A stretch of DNA of 7,807 bases from assembly GCA_033720975.1 (NCBI GenBank), contig JAWWBL010000079.1, positions 1-7,807 on the forward strand, given 5' to 3'. The notes beneath the pieces were generated by a model. It made no database searches, was not told the DNA's origin, and worked only from the letters and a program-made list of their open reading frames with translations. Positions within the stretch are counted from its first letter, which is position 1. Each line of letters opens with the position of its first letter. Position numbers and translations under genes: made by a program. This stretch comes from JAWWBL01 sp033720975 (GTDB taxonomy: Bacteria > Actinomycetota > Acidimicrobiia > Spongiisociales > ZC4RG35). Shown piece by piece: positions 1 to 6,375 of the stretch.

Positions 1-28
1 CACAGGACTTTGCGAGGAAGGAAAGGAC

Positions 29-280
29 TTGGCTGTCGAATCCTCCGGAACGAGCGCCGGGAATCCGCGCATCTATGAGCTGCTGGGTGAGCCCGCCGAT
101 GAAGCCGAGGGCAGTAGTTTCTGGGCGTGGCCCCAGGTCACCGAGTATCTGAAAGTGGCCGGTCAGCCGGTACAGGGCCCGTGGCCGCCGCATCAGAACC
201 CGCGACCCGACCCCGATTCTGAGCCAGAGCCCGTGGCCGTGCCCGACTCCCAAGGCCCGCGCACCCCGTCAAACGACTGA
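29..280 (+). CDS. small proline-rich hypothetical protein at head of cox operon
   Basis: I do not recognise this 83-residue protein. The TTG start at 29 is supported by the purine-rich GAGGAAGGAAAGGA just upstream (14-27). The frame stays open to the left edge, so the protein could instead be the tail of a longer gene beginning outside the window. The first half has a folded-looking stretch with aromatic residues (SSFWAWPQVTEYLKVAGQPV, about residues 29-48). The last 35 residues are low-complexity, rich in Pro, Asp and Glu, and probably disordered. There are no cysteines, no membrane segment and no signal peptide. It ends 12 bases before coxM on the same strand, so it is probably cotranscribed with the dehydrogenase genes. 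That position hints at a role linked to the enzyme, but nothing in the sequence shows what it is. Confidence that it is coding is moderate, and the exact start is uncertain. Confidence 0.55.
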   Translation: MAVESSGTSAGNPRIYELLGEPADEAEGSSFWAWPQVTEYLKVAGQPVQGPWPPHQNPRPDPDSEPEPVAVPDSQGPRTPSND

Positions 281-292
281 TTCGAGGTTTCG

Positions 293-1168
293 ATGTACCC
301 ATCACGGTTCCGATATGAGGCTCCTTCCACGGTCGAGGAAGCCGTGGCGCTGCTCGAGGCAGGTGCCGGAGAGGCCAAGGTGCTCGCCGGGGGACAGAGC
401 CTGATCCCACTTCTCAAGCTTCGGTTTGCCGACCCTCAAACGATCGTTGACATCAACAACATCCCGGGTCTCGACTACCTGTCTTTTGGAGACGACGGCT
501 CGATTCGCATCGGGGCACTGGTGAGACACGCTGATCTGACACGATCTGAGGAGCTCGCCGCCAAGCAGCCCGTGATCGCCGCGGCTGCGCCTCTCGTGGC
601 GGACCCGATCGTCAGGAATCGAGGCACGCTGGTCGGGTCCCTTTGTCATGCCGATCCTCAGGGCGATTGGGCCGCTGTGATGGTCGCTTTGCGTGGCTCG
701 CTCGTTGCCCAGGGTCCCAGCGGCCGGAGGACTATTCCGGTAGACGACCTCGTCCACGGCCCATTTCAGAACGCTCTTGCCCACAACGAGCTGGCCATCG
801 AGGCAACGGTGCCCGCTCCAGCAGGATCTCCCCGAGGCGGATATCTGAAACTCGAGCGACGAGTGGGGGATTTCGCCACCGTTGCCGTGGCTGTCAGCGT
901 CGATATGGATGGTGCAAACGTCGCGCGTGCCGGTATTGGTCTCGCCGCCGTTGGTCCGAAGACCATCGCGGCTGACGAGGCAGCGGAGGCGCTTGTGGGA
1001 GGTCCGCTGACAGAAGAGCGCATCGACAGAGCGGCGGAGCTGGCCGCCGGGACAGCCAACCCGAGATCAGATCACCGTGGAAGCGCCGATTACAAGCGCC
1101 ACATCGTCAGCACCTTCGTTTCCAGGATCCTGGGGAAAGTGGCCTCATCAATGGAGAGGGCGGCGTGA
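293..1168 (+). CDS. coxM: aerobic CO dehydrogenase, medium (FAD-binding) subunit
   Basis: This 291-residue protein matches the FAD-binding subunit of molybdenum hydroxylases (CoxM, about 290 residues). In the CO dehydrogenase heterohexamer it takes electrons from the Fe-S subunit and passes them on to the respiratory chain. It opens with the family start FRYEAPSTVEEAVALL. The first FAD pyrophosphate motif AGGQS lies at residues 32-36, followed by LIPLLKLR. The second, usually T-[IL]-G-G-[SN], appears as TLVGS at 112-116 within RNRGTLVGSLCHADP. The middle Gly-to-Val change is unusual. The C-terminal CO dehydrogenase flavoprotein domain follows from about residue 180, with ERRVGDFATVAVAVSV and a terminal SADYKRHIVSTFVSR. 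The ATG at 293 has GAGGT four bases upstream and begins the canonical N-terminus. The gene sits one base before coxS. A generic XdhB-type subunit would look similar, and the coxMSL order with form I CoxL decides the name. Confidence 0.93.
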   Translation: MYPSRFRYEAPSTVEEAVALLEAGAGEAKVLAGGQSLIPLLKLRFADPQTIVDINNIPGLDYLSFGDDGSIRIGALVRHADLTRSEELAAKQPVIAAAAPLVADPIVRNRGTLVGSLCHADPQGDWAAVMVALRGSLVAQGPSGRRTIPVDDLVHGPFQNALAHNELAIEATVPAPAGSPRGGYLKLERRVGDFATVAVAVSVDMDGANVARAGIGLAAVGPKTIAADEAAEALVGGPLTEERIDRAAELAAGTANPRSDHRGSADYKRHIVSTFVSRILGKVASSMERAA

Positions 1169-1169
1169 A

Positions 1170-1712
1170 ATGACCAGCCTGTTCGAAGAAGTCGCACCGG
1201 TGCCGGAGCGAGAGGTACCGACCAGGAGAATCACTGTCACCATCAATGGCGAGTCGCGCACCATGGAGGTCGAGCCTCGATTACTGCTCGCCCACATGAT
1301 TCGATATGGACTCAAGCTCACCGGCACTCACGTGGGATGTGACACCACTAATTGCGGTGCCTGCACGGTTCTTCTCGACGGTGAGCCCGTCAAGAGTTGC
1401 ACAGTCCTCGCCGTTCAAGCAGACGGGCACGAGGTCATGACAGTGGAGGGCCTCGCCGGCAAGAGTGAGCTGCACCCGATCCAGGAGGGCTTCAGAGACG
1501 AGCATGGGCTGCAGTGCGGCTTCTGCACGCCGGGGATGATGATGAGTGCGAAGGCGCTCCTCGATCGAAATCCCAACCCGACAGAGGAGGACGTCCGTTG
1601 GGCCATCTCGGGGAACCTGTGTAGGTGCACTGGATATCAGAACATCGTCAAATCCGTCCTGTGGGCTGCTGACAAGATGCGCGCCGAACAGAACGGCGGA
1701 GAGGAGTCCTAA
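1170..1712 (+). CDS. coxS: aerobic CO dehydrogenase, small [2Fe-2S] subunit
   Basis: This is the iron-sulfur subunit that carries electrons from the Mo-Cu site in CoxL to FAD in CoxM. The N-terminal plant-ferredoxin-type domain holds Cys57, Cys62, Cys65 and Cys77 (GCDTTNCGACTVLLDG then KSC). The C-terminal four-helix [2Fe-2S] domain holds Cys116, Cys119, Cys151 and Cys153 (QCGFCTPGMM and NLCRCTGYQNI). All eight ligands are present. I chose the ATG at 1170, giving 180 residues, because GGAGAGGG lies nine bases upstream. An in-frame ATG at 1077 would overlap coxM by 92 bases and add 31 residues unlike the family. About 18 residues precede the usual start of the domain (RITVTINGES), so this subunit has a slightly long N-terminus compared with the roughly 160-residue norm. 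Its stop overlaps the coxL start by one base (TAATG), which suggests coupled translation. Confidence 0.95.
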   Translation: MTSLFEEVAPVPEREVPTRRITVTINGESRTMEVEPRLLLAHMIRYGLKLTGTHVGCDTTNCGACTVLLDGEPVKSCTVLAVQADGHEVMTVEGLAGKSELHPIQEGFRDEHGLQCGFCTPGMMMSAKALLDRNPNPTEEDVRWAISGNLCRCTGYQNIVKSVLWAADKMRAEQNGGEES

Positions 1713-4090
1713 TGACGCTCGACGAGATCAAGATCGGCGGGTTGGGCTCCAGTCGCCGTCGGGTCGAAGACGACCGCTTCATCCGGGGCAAAGGAAGTTA
1801 CGTCGACGACATCGTGCTTCCCGGGATGCTTCACATGGAGATCCTTCGCAGCCCTGTCGCGCATGCTCGCATCAAGTCGATTGACACATCGAAGGCATGG
1901 GATATGCCCGGTGTGAGGCTTGTTCTGACTGGCGAGATGATGGCGGCGCGCAATCTTGCGTGGATGCCGACGCTCTCCTATGACACGCAGGCCGTCCTGG
2001 CAACCGACAAGGTGCGATTCCAGGGCCAGGAGGTGGCATGTGTGGTCGCCGACGACCCGTACATAGCAAAGGACGCGTGCGAGGCGATTGAAGTCGAGTA
2101 CGAAGTTCTCGACCCAATAGTGAATCCGACCCAGGCCATGGCCCCGGATGCTCCCGTCATCCGCGATGACAAGACCGACCAAGCGGACAACAAGATCTTC
2201 GACTGGGAGATAGGAGACAAGGCGGGCACCGACGCGGCGTTCGCTCAGGCCGATGTCGTGTCGGAGATCGAGTTGCACTACCCCCGTTCTCATCCTTCTC
2301 CCATCGAGGCCTGCGGATCGATAGCCGACTTCAACCGGGCCACGTCGAAGCTCACGGTCTACATGACGACCCAGGCGCCGCACATCATCCGGGCCGCCGT
2401 GGCGCTCGTGGCCGAGTTGCCAGAGCACATGATTCGAATCGTGGCCCCCGACATCGGTGGCGGCTTCGGCAACAAGGTGCCGGTCTACCCGGGATACGTC
2501 GCCTCGATACTGGCCTCGATTCTGCTCGAGCGACCGGTGAAGTGGATCGAGGACAAGTCGGGGAATCTCATCTCCACCGGCTTCGCCCGCGACATCTATC
2601 TGAAGGGTCAGATGGCTCTGCGCAAGGACGGGAAGATCCTCGGAGTGCGCATGAACACCACCTCCGACCATGGTGCCTTCTACTCCGATGCCCAGCCGAC
2701 AAAGTTCAAGATAGGACTGCTGCACTCGGCCTTCTCTTGCTATGACATCCCGGCCGCACACCTCACCAACACCGGCGTCTACACCAACAAGGCCCCGGGA
2801 GGGGTTGCCTATCGGTGCTCGTTCCGGGTTACCGAAGCCATGTTCTTCCAAGAGCGCATGGTTCAAGCCGCAGCCGATGACCTGGGAATGGACCAAGCCG
2901 AGTTCCGGCGCGTGAACCTCGTGCGGGACGACGACTTCCCCCATCGGACTGCCTTCGGCTTCCTCACAGACTCCGGCCAGTATGAGAAGTGCCTCGACCT
3001 GGGCTTGGAGGCCATCGGATATGAAGACTTCCTCAGGGAGAAGGAGGAGGCCAAGAAGCGCGGGCGGCTTCTCGGGATCGGCATTTCGACCATGACAGAG
3101 CCGCTGGGTGCCGGCAATAGTCGCGAATACGACATTCTCGGCATCAAGATGTTCGACTCGGCGGAGCTGAAGGTTCACCTGACGGGGAAGGCCTTATTGC
3201 GAACCGGTGCCAAGACACAGGGACAAGGCCACGAGACCACCTGGGCCCAGATCGTCGCCCATGAGCTGGGCATCCCGGCCGACGATGTGCTGGTGGAGGA
3301 AGGTGACACCGACACCGCTCCGTTCGGCATGGGAACCTATGCATCGCGGAGCACCCCGGTGGCCGGTGCCGCGGTCGCCATGGTTTCGAGGAAGATCCGC
3401 GCCAAGGCGCGGAAGATCGCGGCGCATTTGCTCGAGGCGTCTGAGGAGGACATCGAATGGGAGCTGGGACGGTTCTATCTTCGCGCCGACCCCGAGCGTG
3501 GCGTCACGATCCAAGAAGCGGCCATGGCTGCCTATTCGAATGTGCCCGATGGGATGGAGCCGGGCCTCGAGAACACTGCCTACTACGACCCACCAAACCT
3601 GACCTGGCCCTTCGCTTGCTACATCGCCACGGTTGAGGTCGACCCTGCCACCGGCGTTTGGGACGTGCTGAGAGTGGTCGCCGTCGACGATTGTGGCGTC
3701 CGAATCAACCCGATGATCGTTGAAGGACAGATCATGGGCGGTCTCACCGAGGCCTACGCCATGGCCAACATGCAGTACATCACCTTCGACGAAGAGGGCA
3801 ATTGCATAGGCGGCAATTACATGGACTACCTGTTGCCTACCGCTTGGGAGACGCCGGGGTTCGAGTTGCACGAAGTGGTCACTCCTTCCCCACATCATCC
3901 AATTGGCGCCAAGGGAATAGGCGAGTGTGCAACGGTCGGGGGACCGGCGGCGTTCGTCAACGCTGTGATGGACGCCATCAAGGACACCGGGGTCCGTAAC
4001 GTCGACATGCCACTCTTCCCGGACAGGGTTTACAAGGCGATCAGCGAGGGCGCGGACGTATCCGGCGCTCCACCCGTGGAGGTTGGTTAG
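1712..4090 (+). CDS. coxL: aerobic CO dehydrogenase, large Mo-Cu subunit, form I
   Basis: This 792-residue protein is the catalytic subunit. It binds molybdopterin cytosine dinucleotide and oxidises CO with water at a Mo-S-Cu centre. The decisive feature is the active-site loop VAYRCSFR at residues 365-372. Cys369 corresponds to the copper-binding Cys388 of Oligotropha carboxidovorans CoxL, and this loop defines form I enzymes. Other cofactor and active-site landmarks are Gln221 in TTQAPH, the glycine loop DIGGGFGNK at 247-255, AKTQGQGHETT around Gln503-Gln505, TYASRSTPVAGAA from about 542, and the catalytic glutamate Glu738 in GIGECATVGG. The N-terminal a/b-hammerhead domain is visible in RRVEDDRFIRGKGSYVDDIV. 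The protein is cytoplasmic with no signal peptide, and its length is close to the usual 800. GGAGAGGAG precedes the ATG, and the coxS stop overlaps it. No truncation or frameshift is seen. Confidence 0.96.
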   Translation: MTLDEIKIGGLGSSRRRVEDDRFIRGKGSYVDDIVLPGMLHMEILRSPVAHARIKSIDTSKAWDMPGVRLVLTGEMMAARNLAWMPTLSYDTQAVLATDKVRFQGQEVACVVADDPYIAKDACEAIEVEYEVLDPIVNPTQAMAPDAPVIRDDKTDQADNKIFDWEIGDKAGTDAAFAQADVVSEIELHYPRSHPSPIEACGSIADFNRATSKLTVYMTTQAPHIIRAAVALVAELPEHMIRIVAPDIGGGFGNKVPVYPGYVASILASILLERPVKWIEDKSGNLISTGFARDIYLKGQMALRKDGKILGVRMNTTSDHGAFYSDAQPTKFKIGLLHSAFSCYDIPAAHLTNTGVYTNKAPGGVAYRCSFRVTEAMFFQERMVQAAADDLGMDQAEFRRVNLVRDDDFPHRTAFGFLTDSGQYEKCLDLGLEAIGYEDFLREKEEAKKRGRLLGIGISTMTEPLGAGNSREYDILGIKMFDSAELKVHLTGKALLRTGAKTQGQGHETTWAQIVAHELGIPADDVLVEEGDTDTAPFGMGTYASRSTPVAGAAVAMVSRKIRAKARKIAAHLLEASEEDIEWELGRFYLRADPERGVTIQEAAMAAYSNVPDGMEPGLENTAYYDPPNLTWPFACYIATVEVDPATGVWDVLRVVAVDDCGVRINPMIVEGQIMGGLTEAYAMANMQYITFDEEGNCIGGNYMDYLLPTAWETPGFELHEVVTPSPHHPIGAKGIGECATVGGPAAFVNAVMDAIKDTGVRNVDMPLFPDRVYKAISEGADVSGAPPVEVG
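4078..4083 (+). promoter_or_regulatory. ribosome binding site for the GTG-started coxF-like gene
   Basis: GGAGGT lies inside the end of coxL, six bases before the GTG at 4090. It supports that start, which overlaps the coxL stop by one base, over other candidate starts. Confidence 0.7.
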
Positions 4091-5037
4091 TGGACGCCAC
4101 CCCAAAGGAAGGATGGCAGGTTCTCGAGTACGCCGTGGATTTGTCCCGGCGGGGGGAGCGCTTCGTACTGGCATCTGTGGTGTGGCGCCAGGGCCCTTCC
4201 TCGGGCAAAGAAGGGGCCCGTGCCATCGTCACCGACAACGGGTCCACCTACGGCTGGATCGGTGGCGCATGTGCAGAGCCGGTGCTCATAAGAGAATCGC
4301 TGGCAGCCCTCGAAGACGGAAGGTCCCGGCTTCTTCTTCTAGGTATGGACGAGTTCGCCGACGAACTACCGCCTGGGATGATCGCGGTGCCGATATCGTG
4401 CAGCAGCGAAGGAGCACTGCAGGTGCATATCGAGCCCATTCTTCCGACGCCGACGGTGGTCGTGATCGGGGAGTCCCCAATGGCACACACGCTCGTCGAT
4501 CTGGTGAACGACCTCGGCTGGCGAGGCGCGTTGGCTGATCCCAAGCTGGCGGTCGACATTCCGAAGTCAGCAGCTGTTGTGGTGGCAACACAGGGTCACG
4601 GCGACGAAGAGATTCTGTTGCAGGTGATGGCCGCCCGTCCTCCCTATGTGGGGTTGGTGGCTTCCGCCAAGCGGGGTGCGGCAATCCGGGACTATCTGAG
4701 CAGTCACGGGGTCCCGGGTGACGTGGTATCAGTCCTCCGTGCACCGGCCGGCCTCGATCTGGGACCCACCTCACACCGTGAGATGGCTGCATCGATCCTC
4801 GCCGAGCTGGTCGCTGCTCGAGCCCAGGGTGATTTGGACACGCGAAAGCCGGTCGCATCGGCCAAGCCGGCGACGGCGATCGATCCGATATGCGGGATGG
4901 AGGTGGCTGCAGACGAATCGAGTCGTCCTTTCGAATATCGAGACGAGACTTACTACTTCTGTTGTCCCGCGTGCCGCAGCACCTTCGAGTCGGACCCCGA
5001 GACGCATCTGAGGAGGATCCATGCGGATCACGAGTGA
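4090..5037 (+). CDS. coxF: XdhC/CoxF-type CO dehydrogenase maturation protein with C-terminal YHS domain
   Basis: This 315-residue protein combines three parts. The first is an XdhC_CoxI-type N-terminal domain, about residues 8-75, with YGWIGGACAEPV including Cys61, then PISCSSEGALQVHIEP with Cys104. The second is an XdhC_C Rossmann-type domain, about 122-243, with VVVIGESPMA, then VGLVASAKRGAAIRDYL and RAPAGLDLG. The third is a YHS-type domain, about 264-307, with DPICGM (Cys268) and YYFCCPACRSTF (Cys291, Cys292, Cys295). XdhC-family proteins bind molybdenum cofactor and help mature molybdenum hydroxylases. Cox homologues act on the CO dehydrogenase active site. YHS domains occur in copper ATPases and other metal proteins, so a copper role is plausible but inferred. 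The GTG start overlaps the coxL stop by one base (TAGTG) and has GGAGGT six bases upstream. The 3' end overlaps coxG by 17 bases. CoxI is an alternative name within the same family, so the exact symbol is less sure than the family. Confidence 0.82.
   Translation: MDATPKEGWQVLEYAVDLSRRGERFVLASVVWRQGPSSGKEGARAIVTDNGSTYGWIGGACAEPVLIRESLAALEDGRSRLLLLGMDEFADELPPGMIAVPISCSSEGALQVHIEPILPTPTVVVIGESPMAHTLVDLVNDLGWRGALADPKLAVDIPKSAAVVVATQGHGDEEILLQVMAARPPYVGLVASAKRGAAIRDYLSSHGVPGDVVSVLRAPAGLDLGPTSHREMAASILAELVAARAQGDLDTRKPVASAKPATAIDPICGMEVAADESSRPFEYRDETYYFCCPACRSTFESDPETHLRRIHADHE
5011..5016 (+). promoter_or_regulatory. ribosome binding site for coxG inside the preceding gene
   Basis: A full consensus AGGAGG sits four bases before the coxG ATG at 5021. 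It lies inside the YHS-coding end of the preceding gene, so the two genes overlap by 17 bases and translation is probably coupled. Confidence 0.8.
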
Positions 5038-5596
5038 ATTCGAGGTTGGGGAGTCGCCGGACCGAGTCTGGGACTTCTTCAACAACATCCCAGCCGTTGC
5101 AGCGAGTCTCCCGGGTGCCGACATCTCCGAACAGGTCGACGAAGACTCCTACCGCGGAAGTGTCGTGATCGCCCTTGGGCCGGTTCGCCTGAACTTTGCC
5201 GGTGAGGCGAACGTGATCGAGCGGGACGAAGCCTCTCGGAAGATCGTCGTCGATGCGACCGGCTCGGATGCCAAGGGGCGGGGCCAGGCTGCCATGGTGC
5301 TCACTGCTCGAGTCGAGCCTCTGGCGACGGGCAGCAAGGTGATGGTGGATCAAGATCTGCAGCTCTCTGGCGCCGCAGCCCAATACGGTCGCGGCATGGT
5401 TCAGGACGTCACGGCGGTTCTGCTCGATCAGTTTGCGTCGAATATGAAGGCCCAGCTAGGAGCCATCGAGTCGGGTGAGGAGGTCACCGTTGCCCCGACA
5501 TCGGCGAGCGGGTTCTCGATCGGCCTCAAAGCAATTTGGATGGCACTGAAGCGCGTGGCTCGCCGCTTCTTCTTGCCCTATGAGCCGGTGACGTGA
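5021..5596 (+). CDS. coxG: CoxG family (SRPBCC fold) membrane/quinone-linking protein
   Basis: This 191-residue protein has the CoxG form of the SRPBCC (START-like) hydrophobic-pocket fold over residues 1-146. It starts MRITSEFEVGESPDRVWDFF, followed by ASLPGAD near residue 31 and a long C-terminal helix QYGRGMVQDVTAVLLDQF at 121-138. A flexible Ser/Thr/Glu/Val linker follows, then a basic hydrophobic tail from about 164 to 187 (GLKAIWMALKRVARRFFLPY). The tail is too basic and short for a clean transmembrane helix and looks like an in-plane membrane anchor. In CO oxidisers, CoxG is reported to bring the dehydrogenase to the cytoplasmic membrane. Recent work, as I recall it, assigns quinone extraction to it. 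It is translationally coupled to the gene upstream and followed directly by five small membrane-protein genes. The family assignment is strong. The tail's function is inferred from its composition. Confidence 0.9.
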   Translation: MRITSEFEVGESPDRVWDFFNNIPAVAASLPGADISEQVDEDSYRGSVVIALGPVRLNFAGEANVIERDEASRKIVVDATGSDAKGRGQAAMVLTARVEPLATGSKVMVDQDLQLSGAAAQYGRGMVQDVTAVLLDQFASNMKAQLGAIESGEEVTVAPTSASGFSIGLKAIWMALKRVARRFFLPYEPVT

Positions 5597-5600
5597 GGAG
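5595..5600 (+). promoter_or_regulatory. ribosome binding site that selects the ATG at 5607
   Basis: GAGGAG overlaps the coxG stop codon. It lies six bases before the ATG at 5607 but directly abuts the in-frame TTG at 5601. The spacing therefore favours the ATG and an 84-residue protein. Confidence 0.7.
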
Positions 5601-5606
5601 TTGCAG

Positions 5607-5861
5607 ATGACGCTTTGGTGGATAGGAAATATCGTGGTCCTTGTTGCAGTCGTTCCGATTCTCGTCGCCTTACTAAACCGTGTTCTCGCCGCTCTCGAGG
5701 TGATCCGCGGTGGCGCCCACGTAGTGCTCGCCGGAGGTGTGGGGATCATCGAGGAGTTGGAGCACGTGGTTGACGATCTCGCAGTCACCGACAAGACGAT
5801 CGCCGAGGTAGCCAACGGGGCGGTTCGCTATGCCGGCTCCGTCGGAAAGCTCTTGGGCTAG
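5607..5861 (+). CDS. small single-TM membrane protein, first of five
   Basis: This 84-residue protein is not one I recognise by name. It has a very short N-terminus (MTLWWIGN), a hydrophobic transmembrane segment at about residues 6-23, then Arg25 and a helical tail rich in hydrophobic residues. The tail includes VIRGGAHVVLAGG and the acidic amphipathic EELEHVVDDLAV around 49-60. The positive-inside rule places the tail in the cytoplasm. There are no cysteines or catalytic motifs. An in-frame TTG at 5601 would add only two residues and has worse ribosome-binding-site spacing. It begins ten bases after coxG and is followed by four more proteins of similar size and topology, so it probably belongs to one membrane assembly. 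It loosely resembles DUF948-type small helical membrane proteins, but I cannot assign it to a family from sequence alone. Confidence 0.8.
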   Translation: MTLWWIGNIVVLVAVVPILVALLNRVLAALEVIRGGAHVVLAGGVGIIEELEHVVDDLAVTDKTIAEVANGAVRYAGSVGKLLG

Positions 5862-5867
5862 GAGGGG
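5860..5867 (+). promoter_or_regulatory. strong Shine-Dalgarno pointing to a possible CTG start at 5871
   Basis: AGGAGGGG overlaps the preceding stop codon. Its AGGAGG core is five bases from an in-frame CTG at 5871 and 20 bases from the in-frame GTG at 5886. The geometry fits the CTG better. GGAAG at 5873-5877 is a weaker alternative site for the GTG. Confidence 0.5.
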
Positions 5868-5885
5868 CGACTGGAAGCTGTTGCC

Positions 5886-6098
5886 GTGGTCACTCTCGTC
5901 TTGACCGGTCTCATCGTCGCGGCGGCCGCCTTGGGTCTTCTGCGCGTCATCTTTCATCTCCGTGACGTGGTCAAGACGCTGGATGCCCTCATTGGAGGCA
6001 TCGACGTCATTGTGGAGCGGACCAGCACCGTGCCCGAGGTTGCCCCCTCGGTCAACGCCAACCTGAAGCCGGTGCGTGACTTCGCAGAGAGCATTTGA
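5886..6098 (+). CDS. small single-TM membrane protein, second of five
   Basis: This is an unrecognised protein of 70 residues from the GTG at 5886. If translation begins at the CTG at 5871, it has 75 residues and an N-terminus LEAVA. The CTG is better placed behind the strong Shine-Dalgarno at 5860-5867, so the conventional start given here may be 15 bases short. A hydrophobic transmembrane helix comes first (VTLVLTGLIVAAAALGLL). A juxtamembrane basic stretch (RVIFHLRDVVK) follows, suggesting a cytoplasmic tail, and then a short helical tail with ALIGGIDVIVERT and a final PVRDFAESI. There are no cysteines or enzyme motifs. The gene lies between similar small membrane-protein genes with about 10-25 base gaps. 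It resembles the N-terminal end of DUF948-like proteins (transmembrane helix followed by an MCP-like coil), but that is a weak likeness. Confidence 0.75.
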   Translation: MVTLVLTGLIVAAAALGLLRVIFHLRDVVKTLDALIGGIDVIVERTSTVPEVAPSVNANLKPVRDFAESI

Positions 6099-6104
6099 GG
6101 AGGT
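6098..6104 (+). promoter_or_regulatory. ribosome binding site that selects the GTG at 6109
   Basis: AGGAGGT lies four bases before the GTG at 6109. The longer in-frame alternative, a GTG at 6076, would overlap the preceding gene by 23 bases and has no comparable site. Confidence 0.7.
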
Positions 6105-6108
6105 AGAA

Positions 6109-6372
6109 GTGGCGCATCTAGTTCTCGCATCGAACACCGCGTGGGTGGTCGGGTTCGGGGTCGGACTTGGCATCGTTGTGGCGGTCGTGGCTCTCGTCGT
6201 GCCCATCCTCTTGTTGGCCAGACGTATCTGGAAGCAGGCCGAAGCGGTGAACGCAGGTCTTCAAGCGGCCGTGGTCAATACGGCGGCTCTGGCACAACTG
6301 GAGACGACGATCGAATCCGCAGAGGCCATCATCGACGGTCTGCGCCGCGGGCGCACCAGGTTGGGAGGTTGA
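6109..6372 (+). CDS. small single-TM membrane protein, third of five
   Basis: This 87-residue protein is unrecognised by name. The GTG at 6109 is chosen because AGGAGGT ends four bases upstream. A short outside segment (MAHLVLASNT) precedes a long transmembrane helix at about 12-37, then ARRIWKQ, a clear positive-inside signal putting the tail in the cytoplasm. The tail is an amphipathic helix with LQAAVVNTAAL at 51-61 and AEAIIDGL at 71-78, ending in a basic stretch (RRGRTR). It shares an ungapped pattern with the next protein: RRI at 38-40, LQ at 51-52 and NTA at 57-59 here match RRI, LQ and NTA one residue earlier there, and both have GL at 77-78. The two are probably paralogues. The next gene starts three bases after the stop. 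Confidence 0.78.
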   Translation: MAHLVLASNTAWVVGFGVGLGIVVAVVALVVPILLLARRIWKQAEAVNAGLQAAVVNTAALAQLETTIESAEAIIDGLRRGRTRLGG

Positions 6373-6375
6373 TCG

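Noticed and set aside
1077..1169. Upstream ATG extending coxS by 31 residues
   Set aside because: It would overlap coxM by 92 bases, and the added residues do not resemble the family. The ATG at 1170 has a good ribosome binding site.
1709..3178. Long open frame on the - strand opposite coxL (489 codons)
   Set aside because: It lies wholly across a well-supported coxL frame. Its His/Arg/Val/Leu-rich composition is the usual shadow of a high-GC gene, and it has no recognisable domain.
3194..4174. Second long - strand frame opposite the 3' half of coxL (326 codons)
   Set aside because: It is antisense to conserved CoxL motifs and shows no domain signatures. It is a codon-bias shadow.
4286..5383. 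Long - strand frame opposite the XdhC-YHS gene and coxG (365 codons)
   Set aside because: It crosses two well-supported genes with clear family motifs. Its own sequence is Arg/Pro/Ser-rich without a recognisable fold.
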